Shown here piece by piece: positions 57,831 through 64,000 of a DNA stretch of 64,000 nucleotides. Location of the stretch: contig CALVLD010000001.1 of assembly GCA_944336475.1 (NCBI GenBank), positions 1-64,000 of the forward strand. Direction: 5' to 3'. The notes beneath the pieces are model-generated. The model made no database searches and had not been told where the DNA came from. It saw only the letters and a program-made list of their open reading frames with translations. A program made the translations under genes and the position numbers. Every line of letters begins with the position of its first letter. Within the stretch, counting starts at the first letter, position 1. The stretch is from an uncultured Clostridia bacterium. Its GTDB lineage: Bacteria; Bacillota; Clostridia; Christensenellales; CAG-138.

Positions 57831-57859
57831 ATTATAATGCAACATATCGGATTTGGCAA
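57831..57859 (-). promoter_or_regulatory. Promoter predicting a leaderless mRNA
   Basis: Minus strand -35 TTGCCA (57854-57859), 17-bp spacer, perfect -10 TATAAT (57831-57836). Seven bases further is the A of the methyltransferase ATG (57824), the expected transcription start. Confidence 0.75.
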
Positions 57860-57869
57860 GACTGCAAGC

Positions 57870-57902
57870 AAAACAAAAGCAAAGCGGCGCAGATCGCGCC
57901 GC
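57870..57902 (-). terminator. Terminator after the D,D-carboxypeptidase gene
   Basis: Minus strand: perfect 7-bp GC stem GCGGCGC/GCGCCGC with a 5-nt loop, followed by TTTGCTTTTGTTTT. It begins 10 bp after the stop. Confidence 0.88.
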
Positions 57903-57911
57903 CAAAGCGAA

Positions 57912-59783
57912 TCAAACCCGATATATCTTGTATTTGCCCCTGCGCTTTGGATTCCTGCGGCGAGTCTTTCTTGTAAGAAGCAGCCTTATCACAATGATTA
58001 TCACTATGACAAGTATCGCTATGATTATCCAGAATAGAAGGCTGTCCCCTGCGCTACGGTGCAGGTAGCGCCCGTTTGAGACCAGGTTATAGCCTATGCC
58101 GTTCTTCGCAAACGTCCAGAGCAGATCCCCCGTTATGGCAGTAATTATATTGCCGGACTCGTCAAAAGCTATCCTTGCGGCAGCGATGCTCCTGGAGGAC
58201 TTTTTGCACTGAAGCGCCATGCCATCATCCGTCATTATGAGATATATCCCACCGTCGACGGGAGCATCGGTAACTGCAAAATATACATTGCCCGCCTCAT
58301 CGGTCATCTGCTGATAGAGAGTCAGTTTCATATTACCACCAGGCGAGGTCGAAGCCCTAAAGACATCACCATCGCAATAAAGATAATGATAGGTTGTCGC
58401 ATCCTCAATTGTGAAGAGATTGTTCCCGTAATATGCCCAAACGGTGTACTCCTCCTTACCGCCGTTTTTGCTTATAGTAAGGTTGCAATCGTTCCGCTTT
58501 GACTGATCCGGCGAGTTGGACACAAACGGCGCCTGAGTTATGGTGGAGGGATCTTCAACAGGAGGAACAGCACCTGGACCCAACATGGCTTCCGTTGCAA
58601 TAAGCGGAGCTTTGTGAATGAGAGTGCCCTTGTAGTAGTATGAGACATAGCCCAACAGGTCGCCTATCTCAACGGGTACGGCAACAGCTTCGGTATCTAA
58701 CTCCGGCTCTCCCACCAAAATGGCCGAGGCGTCAACAGTACCCAGCTCACTGCGCAAGCCGCACAAAGCCGCCCCTGAAATATCAGCAGAGGCCGTAATG
58801 ACTCCCCCGTCTGGATCATCCGCAGGATACCCGGTGGTTTGAATATTGAACTCCGTAGGAAGCCCGGCAATGCTTGAGAAGTCGTGGCGGACGAACTCGC
58901 TGAAGCCCCATTCATAAAGCTGCCTGGCACTGCGGAACCGATAGTACGTTGAGGTGCCGCCCTGGTTGTTGTCGCCAAACTGGACGGCTATCAGTTGGGT
59001 TCCGTTCTGCTCGGCAGCGGAAACGAGGCAGTAGCCGGCATAGTTAGTCTCGCCAGTCTTGCCGCCGATACAAAATGCGTATTCGTTGTTTTCGGTATCG
59101 TTATCCTTGGTGTACAGCAGCTTGTTTGACGTATAAATCACATCGCTGATGTACGGTGACTGTATTTGAAGATCGTACTCTTTTTTGCCGAATATGGTGC
59201 GGAAGTCGCCCTTTTTCGGAGACTCATTCAGGGCGTACTGCAAAAGCAGAGCCATATCGTATGCCGTTGTGTAGTGATCCTCATCCTGCAGACCGTGAGC
59301 ATTCGTAAAATGAGTGTTTGTCATGCCGATCTCCTGCGCCTTTGCGTTCATCATCTGAACAAAGGCATCGTTTGAGCCGGCAGTTGCGACCGCAAGGCAC
59401 GCTCCGCAATCATTGCCTGACACAAGCATAAGGCCATACAGCATGTCACGGATAGTGACCTCGTCCCCCGGTTGGAGATGAAGCAGTGAGCTTTGCATCC
59501 CGAAGCCGGCGGTCGCTTCATATCCGCAGGTGTAAACCTCGCTTAGATCATCGCAGTTTTCAAGTGCGACAAGGCATGTCATCACCTTTGTAGTGCTTGC
59601 AGGATAAACACGTTCGTTCATGTTGCGATCGTACAAAACAGTCCTCGTTGAGGCCTCCATCAAGACCATATTCGGGGTAGAGATAGCATCAATGGCTTCA
59701 GTCGTTGCAAATGCGTCGGTTGGCGCAGCAACTGAAGCGAACGTAAGCAGAGCAGCAAGTACTATATGAATAAACCGTTTCAC
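57912..59783 (-). CDS. D-alanyl-D-alanine carboxypeptidase with extra C-terminal domain
   Basis: 623 residues. Signal peptide to about residue 26; penicillin-binding motifs SxxK (Ser63-Lys66), SGN (122-124) and KTG (242-244) are complete. A PBP5-C-like beta domain follows (about 290-390). After that come about 190 residues that D,D-carboxypeptidases do not normally have (from TISKNGGKEEYTVWAYYG), then a membrane helix (FWIIIAILVIVIIIVIRLLL) and a basic tail. DacA-type proteins usually end in an amphipathic helix at about 380-440 residues. It trims pentapeptides in the cell wall, perhaps in sporulation (DacF/DacB type). Confidence 0.92.
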   Translation of the reverse strand: MKRFIHIVLAALLTFASVAAPTDAFATTEAIDAISTPNMVLMEASTRTVLYDRNMNERVYPASTTKVMTCLVALENCDDLSEVYTCGYEATAGFGMQSSLLHLQPGDEVTIRDMLYGLMLVSGNDCGACLAVATAGSNDAFVQMMNAKAQEIGMTNTHFTNAHGLQDEDHYTTAYDMALLLQYALNESPKKGDFRTIFGKKEYDLQIQSPYISDVIYTSNKLLYTKDNDTENNEYAFCIGGKTGETNYAGYCLVSAAEQNGTQLIAVQFGDNNQGGTSTYYRFRSARQLYEWGFSEFVRHDFSSIAGLPTEFNIQTTGYPADDPDGGVITASADISGAALCGLRSELGTVDASAILVGEPELDTEAVAVPVEIGDLLGYVSYYYKGTLIHKAPLIATEAMLGPGAVPPVEDPSTITQAPFVSNSPDQSKRNDCNLTISKNGGKEEYTVWAYYGNNLFTIEDATTYHYLYCDGDVFRASTSPGGNMKLTLYQQMTDEAGNVYFAVTDAPVDGGIYLIMTDDGMALQCKKSSRSIAAARIAFDESGNIITAITGDLLWTFAKNGIGYNLVSNGRYLHRSAGDSLLFWIIIAILVIVIIIVIRLLLTRKTRRRNPKRRGKYKIYRV

Positions 59784-59819
59784 GGATGGAATCCTTTCAA
59801 CTTTAATAACTTGTTTCTA

Positions 59820-59848
59820 ATTGTAACACAAATAATTCGGCATGTACA
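59820..59848 (-). promoter_or_regulatory. Promoter of the D,D-carboxypeptidase gene
   Basis: Minus strand -35 TGTACA (59843-59848), 17-bp spacer, -10 TACAAT (59820-59825). The -35 is weak. Confidence 0.5.
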
Positions 59849-59920
59849 CCCCTAATTGATGAAAAATGTCGATTGGGGCACAGGAAGTTTAAGGAGAGTA
59901 TTTATTTTTTGATGGCGATT

Positions 59921-59929
59921 TGCTATAAT
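59921..59929 (+). promoter_or_regulatory. Extended -10 promoter for HMA-mnmA-deoC
   Basis: TGCTATAAT is a perfect extended -10 (59921-59929). No good -35 is present (TTTATT at the expected place). The start codon is about 24 bp downstream. Confidence 0.65.
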
Positions 59930-59952
59930 GGAGCGGAAAGCGAGGTGATATA

Positions 59953-61262
<1,310 letters not shown>

Positions 61263-61281
61263 TACATAAAGGAGAAAGCAT

Positions 61282-61926
61282 ATGAATGATATTGGACGCT
61301 ACATCGATCATACACTGCTGAAGGCAGATGCCACGCGTGATGCCGTTGCTCGCATTTGCGACGAGGCGCGCCGCTACCACTTCAAAAGTGTATGCGTGAA
61401 TTCAGTCCATGTTGAGCATGTTTCAAAGCTGCTTGAGGGCAGCGGTGTGCTTACATGCTGCGTAGTCGGTTTTCCTCTGGGGGCGATGGCAACTGCGGCA
61501 AAGGCTTTTGAAGCAGAGTATTGTGTTAAACACGGCGCATCCGAAATAGATATGGTCATCAACATCGGCGCTGCCAAAGAAGGAGATTGGGCAGTCGTTG
61601 AGGATGACATCCGTGCGGTTGTTAGGTCATCTGGAACAGCAGCGGTGAAGGTAATCATTGAAACATGTCTTTTGACCGATGAAGAAAAAATCGAGGCTTG
61701 CAGGTGCGCTATGCGTGCGGGCGCTGCCTATGTTAAGACATCCACCGGATTTTCAACTGGCGGTGCAACCGTCGCAGACGTTGCTCTTATGCGCAGCACA
61801 GTTGGAAGCAGCGTGGGGGTAAAAGCCTCCGGCGGTGTCCGCACCCCTGCCGACGCCGATGCAATGATCGCAGCCGGAGCTTCACGCCTCGGCACCAGCA
61901 ACGGCGTCAAGCTAATAGAAGGATAA
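61282..61926 (+). CDS. deoC: Deoxyribose-phosphate aldolase
   Basis: 214 residues. Schiff-base lysine in AYVKTSTGFSTGGAT, the second active-site lysine in VKVIIETCLLTDEEK, and VKASGGVRTPADADAM. It splits 2-deoxyribose 5-phosphate into acetaldehyde and glyceraldehyde 3-phosphate. Works downstream of the pyrimidine-nucleoside phosphorylase. AAGGAGAAAGCAT precedes the ATG. Confidence 0.97.
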   Translation: MNDIGRYIDHTLLKADATRDAVARICDEARRYHFKSVCVNSVHVEHVSKLLEGSGVLTCCVVGFPLGAMATAAKAFEAEYCVKHGASEIDMVINIGAAKEGDWAVVEDDIRAVVRSSGTAAVKVIIETCLLTDEEKIEACRCAMRAGAAYVKTSTGFSTGGATVADVALMRSTVGSSVGVKASGGVRTPADADAMIAAGASRLGTSNGVKLIEG

Positions 61927-62032
61927 TAATCTAGCCAACAGTAAAAAAGCATGCGTGGTGAGGTAGCTACTCATAAAACAGTATCAACAACCGACTGAAA
62001 CAGGGTAGCTGCCATGCGGATTGCGACAGAAA

Positions 62033-62070
62033 GCGGGTAAGAAGTCAAAAACTTCTTGCCCGCCTTTTCT
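62033..62070 (+). terminator. Terminator downstream of deoC
   Basis: 13-bp stem GCGGGTAAGAAGT/ACTTCTTGCCCGC (one G-U) with a CAAAA loop, followed by CTTTTCT. Best read as the end of HMA-mnmA-deoC, 107 bp after the stop. Confidence 0.75.
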
Positions 62071-62218
62071 ATGCTGCGTGGAACAATAGAACGGCATTTT
62101 TCCGCTTTCGAGGGATATGATATTACTTATCCTGTTTCTGCCCTCTGCAAGCCGCATAAATCAAGGCTTTTCGCCCGTCTAATTATCCACGCTGGCAGGA
62201 AAAAAAAGTACCATATTT

Positions 62219-62251
62219 GAGGGCGCAAGCGGTGTATCCGTTTGCGCCCTC
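62219..62251. repeat. 14-bp hairpin near the element end
   Basis: Arms 62219-62232 and 62238-62251 (GAGGGCGCAAGCGG with CCGTTTGCGCCCTC, one G-U) around a TGTAT loop. On the minus strand an A/T-rich stretch with eight T residues (62200-62208) follows at some distance. Confidence 0.55.
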
Positions 62252-62276
62252 TTGATTGCCCAACAGCAAAGACGGG

Positions 62277-62325
62277 AAAAGCCGTCAAGGACGCGCAAGC
62301 GCGAAGTTTATCCTTGACGGCTTTT
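62277..62325 (-). terminator. Large terminator hairpin after the orf8-like gene
   Basis: Perfect 15-bp stem (62277-62291 with 62311-62325, AAAAGCCGTCAAGGA and its complement) around a loop that itself contains CGCGC/GCGCG. T-runs flank both sides, so it can work on either strand; it lies 17 bp after the orf8-like stop. Confidence 0.85.
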
Positions 62326-62342
62326 TCTGGCTTTGCTACTTG

Positions 62343-62552
62343 TCATCTGTCAAAGCGAAACTTGGGCAGAGCCTCCATCAAGGACGCTTTGAGATACTCT
62401 TGAATATCGTCGTTGATATACCCTTGAAAGTAGGACAGATACTTGATGTAGCCAATATAGTTTTGAATGACCACATTTACCGCTTCCGGCTCTCCGGCGG
62501 CTGCTTTTACAATCGTTTCATAAGGCAGCAATTTGTGCTTCTTATTCTTCAC
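62343..62552 (-). CDS. Tn916 orf8-like helix-turn-helix protein
   Basis: 69 residues. LLPYETIVKAAAGEPEAVNVVIQNYIGYIKYLS matches the short HTH/sigma-2-like domain protein that follows the sigma factor in Tn916-type elements. It overlaps the sigma gene by 11 bp. Probably acts with it to control transfer genes. Confidence 0.85.
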   Translation of the reverse strand: MKNKKHKLLPYETIVKAAAGEPEAVNVVIQNYIGYIKYLSYFQGYINDDIQEYLKASLMEALPKFRFDR

Positions 62553-62982
62553 TCTCTAACGCCTCCATTTCTTTTTGCATTAAGCGCAAGGCAATCTTCC
62601 GCCTGCGGAAAACTGTGCTTCTGTTAATGCCGTATATCTGACTGATTTCTGTGTCGCTGTAACCGAGATAGTACCGCAAAAACAGCACTTCCCGTCGTTT
62701 TTCCGGCAAGCGCAAAAGCGCGGCTGCTAATTGCTCGCTTTCCACGATGACCGTTTTTCCGCGAACCGTAAAGACGGTAGGCACATCGTATTTCACAAAA
62801 TACTCGTCTGCTGTGGCAACCGGCTCAAAATCAAACTCCCGAAGACAGTCGAGGGATACTTCAAACTGCTGTTTCTTCCGCAACTTCTTGTAAGCACCCA
62901 GCGCCGCATGATAAAGGACGATCTTGCAAAAGGCGTTGAAAGTACGCTCGATATGTTCCCTGTATTGCTCATTATTCATCAT
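62542..62982 (-). CDS. Sigma-70-family protein, Tn916 orf7-like
   Basis: 146 residues from the ATG at 62982 (GGGGGTGAGAAAA upstream). Region 4 is clear: LPEKRREVLFLRYYLGYSDTEISQIYGINRSTVFRRRKIALRLM. Region 2 is reduced (HIERTFNAFCKIVLYHAALGAYKKLRKK). In Tn916 the equivalent orf7 product drives transcription of recombination genes. A longer upstream frame runs through the leader hairpins and is not used. Confidence 0.9.
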   Translation of the reverse strand: MMNNEQYREHIERTFNAFCKIVLYHAALGAYKKLRKKQQFEVSLDCLREFDFEPVATADEYFVKYDVPTVFTVRGKTVIVESEQLAAALLRLPEKRREVLFLRYYLGYSDTEISQIYGINRSTVFRRRKIALRLMQKEMEALESEE

Positions 62983-63024
62983 TTTTCTCACCCCCTTTCT
63001 TCCCAAACAGGGGCAAAACAGCAT

Positions 63025-63055
63025 ACGCCCACGCAGTATCAAACCGCATGGGCGT
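63025..63055 (-). promoter_or_regulatory. Second hairpin in the sigma leader
   Basis: ACGCCCACGC (63025-63034) with GCATGGGCGT (63046-63055), 9 of 10 bases paired plus one wobble, 11-nt loop. Lies between the leader ORF and the sigma start. Confidence 0.6.
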
Positions 63056-63080
63056 TGACGATATGAATTGAAAAAAACAG

Positions 63081-63176
63081 CTATATGATTTGTGTGTTCA
63101 TCTTCATGGGCACACAAACCCATACAAGCGCAAGGGCTTTTTTTGATTGTAGATAATGAGAAATTGCAATCAACAT
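63081..63176 (-). CDS. Leader peptide before the sigma factor
   Basis: 31-codon ORF (MLIAISHYLQSKKALALVWV...) with a strong ribosome site GGAGGTATCAAT. Its end overlaps a hairpin: 63087-63096 pairs with 63111-63120 (9 of 10), and an alternative stem ATGGG/CCCAT (about 63101-63118) uses part of the same bases. A run of seven T residues (63071-63077) follows on the minus strand. This arrangement of translated leader, competing hairpins and T-run is that of an attenuator, like the one before tet(M) in Tn916. The peptide sequence itself is not recognised. Confidence 0.6.
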   Translation of the reverse strand: MLIAISHYLQSKKALALVWVCVPMKMNTQII

Positions 63177-63200
63177 ATTGATACCTCCAAACAAAATAAC

Positions 63201-63241
63201 AGAGCCGATAACCGCATTTTATCTTGCGTGTTATCGGCTCT
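63201..63241 (-). terminator. Terminator overlapping the KTR stop
   Basis: 12-bp stem AGAGCCGATAAC/GTTATCGGCTCT with extra inner pairing (CGCA/TGCG). The left arm contains the KTR stop codon on the minus strand; GTTATTTTGTTT follows. Confidence 0.8.
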
Positions 63242-63419
63242 GCGTCTGTGCGTCCGGCTCTTGGATAACGGATATTCTCATGTGCTTTACATTGATTAGC
63301 GTTTGCTGCCTACACTTCGGACAGTAGAGAGGGAAGTTTTTCAGTTCTGTATCTTCCCGCAATTTTATTCGTGTCTTATTTTTACAAATAGGACACAACA
63401 ACCATTGTTCAATAACCAT
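63231..63419 (-). CDS. Cysteine-rich KTR-domain protein
   Basis: 62 residues. Two CxxC pairs (CPICKNKTRIKL and CPKCRQQT) make a small zinc ribbon with the KTR motif that names the family. It is regularly found beside tetracycline-resistance genes in Tn916-type elements; function unknown. Confidence 0.9.
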   Translation of the reverse strand: MVIEQWLLCPICKNKTRIKLREDTELKNFPLYCPKCRQQTLINVKHMRISVIQEPDAQTQSR

Positions 63420-63451
63420 AGACTATCACCATTGACCCTCCATAATTCAGC

Positions 63452-64000
63452 TTATATAAGCTGAAATTTCGTCCACTTCTGCGACTTGTAACGCCAAATA
63501 AAGATTGCCCCTCGAAATACAAGGTCGATACTCATGCCGATTGCAATACCAATCACGCCCCAATTCAACCACAAACCAAAGAGGACGGAGAAGAATAAGC
63601 GTGCTGCAATTGTAAGGAAAATGGAAACCAACATAGTAAACTTCACATCTCCCGTTGCTCGAAGCCCATTCCCCAAAGAACCAGCAAATGGGTAAGCTAA
63701 TCCGTTGAAAAAATTATTGATGAGAACAAGCCATATTACCAGCGATTTTGCTTCTGCGGAAATAGCGGAGTGCTGGACAATAAGCGGCGTAATGGCAAAT
63801 ACAAAAGCGTTCCAGAGGATAGAAAGTATCAAGGTGATTTTGTTCAGCTTTTTGAAATAGAAATTGGCGCTGTCAATATCTCTTGCTCCCATACACTGTC
63901 CGATTACCGTTGTATAAGCGGGAGCCATCGCAAGCCCCATAATGGATGCCAACGACCAAATGCTCTGTGCCACACCGTTTGCTGCGATTTGATATGTACC
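63452..64000 (-). CDS. MATE-family efflux transporter, C-terminal part
   Basis: 182 codons visible; the frame continues past the window edge (the codon before AQSIWS is GTG inside a longer frame), so the start is missing. At least five membrane helices with QCMGARDIDSANFYFKK, a conserved MATE loop after the fourth or fifth helix of the second half, and GNGLRATGDVKFTMLVS. MATE proteins export drugs or metabolites with Na+ or H+. It precedes the KTR gene by 32 bp. It may be element cargo giving drug tolerance. Confidence 0.9.
   Translation of the reverse strand, partial: GTYQIAANGVAQSIWSLASIMGLAMAPAYTTVIGQCMGARDIDSANFYFKKLNKITLILSILWNAFVFAITPLIVQHSAISAEAKSLVIWLVLINNFFNGLAYPFAGSLGNGLRATGDVKFTMLVSIFLTIAARLFFSVLFGLWLNWGVIGIAIGMSIDLVFRGAIFIWRYKSQKWTKFQLI

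Larger units (their letters stand above)
61927..62342. other. Boundary region between chromosome and right-hand element
   Basis: About 416 bp with no credible gene. It contains three strong hairpins (listed separately) and the word GGTAGCT twice (61961-61967 and 62003-62009). The junction with the mobile element probably lies between the first hairpin (62,070) and the last (62,277). No target-site duplication can be seen because the other end is outside the window. Confidence 0.5.
62070..64000 (-). mobile_element. Tn916-like conjugative element segment
   Basis: Minus-strand gene order MATE transporter, KTR protein, leader ORF, sigma factor (Tn916 orf7-like) and orf8-like HTH protein. In Tn916 relatives, orf10, xis and int follow orf8 at this end. 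Here deoC follows at once, so this end is either truncated or belongs to an element that keeps its integrase at the other end. The left boundary is approximate. Confidence 0.75.

Noticed and set aside
61927-62342. CRISPR-like or tRNA structures in the hairpin-rich gap
   Set aside because: Three different hairpins with unequal arms and no repeat-spacer order; no cloverleaf could be drawn.
63452-63973. Start codon of the MATE gene at 63973
   Set aside because: The codon is a GTG inside a frame that continues to the window edge with membrane-protein sequence; the true start is outside.

Overview
The window reads as chromosome of a Gram-positive, endospore-forming member of the Clostridia. SpoIIID, a SPOCS/LysM coat-type protein, WhiA, RapZ, a Clp ATPase and an ornithine-fermentation operon of the Clostridium type all point that way. 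I do not assign a genus. Both ends of the window are mobile DNA; the middle (about 6.4-62 kb) is dense, ordinary-looking chromosome, mostly in tight operons with 1-20 bp overlaps. I saw no rRNA, tRNA, CRISPR array or insertion sequence.

Left end (1 to about 5,860): an integrative mobilizable element. It carries a CHC2 zinc-finger primase, a P4/D5-type helicase, a structured 458-bp non-coding region, a small HTH protein, a MobV relaxase, an unknown protein and a large serine recombinase. Its right end lies inside a LexA-like (HTH plus S24 peptidase) repressor gene, of which only the 3' part remains here (5,856-6,437).

Middle: ssnA-ygfK (amidohydrolase plus multi-domain Fe-S flavoprotein) behind a strong promoter with a palindrome at its start site; an ECF sigma factor coupled to a membrane-anchored beta-propeller protein; the operon murB-rapZ-whiA-dnaE-pfkA; a lipoprotein and an acyltransferase; the operon prmA-rsmE-mtaB-HIT-clp-glycerate kinase, in which the Clp second ATPase domain is degenerate and the kinase has an unexplained N-terminal domain; a spore LysM protein, an EF-G paralogue, a stand-alone E2-like acyltransferase lacking its catalytic residues, and spoIIID; then pyrimidine-nucleoside phosphorylase-queA-tgt-tsaE-tsaB (tRNA modification).

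From 40.8 to 49.9 kb lies a complete ornithine-fermentation operon: ord, ortA, ortB, oraS, oraE, a MutL-like ATPase, ornithine racemase and alanine racemase. Together these take L-ornithine to D-ornithine, 2,4-diaminopentanoate, 2-amino-4-oxopentanoate, then acetyl-CoA plus D-alanine, which the racemase can turn into L-alanine. Two strong hairpins lie between its genes. After this come DNA repair and ribosome-assembly genes (family 4 UDG, obgE, nth), two small unknown proteins, a four-gene operon (methyltransferase, hslO, TPR, THUMP methyltransferase) with a promoter that predicts a leaderless mRNA, a D,D-carboxypeptidase with an extra C-terminal domain, and HMA protein-mnmA-deoC.

Right end (about 62,070 to 64,000): a Tn916-like conjugative-element segment on the minus strand (MATE transporter, KTR protein, an attenuator-like leader ORF, sigma factor, orf8-like HTH protein). 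No excisionase or integrase lies between it and deoC.
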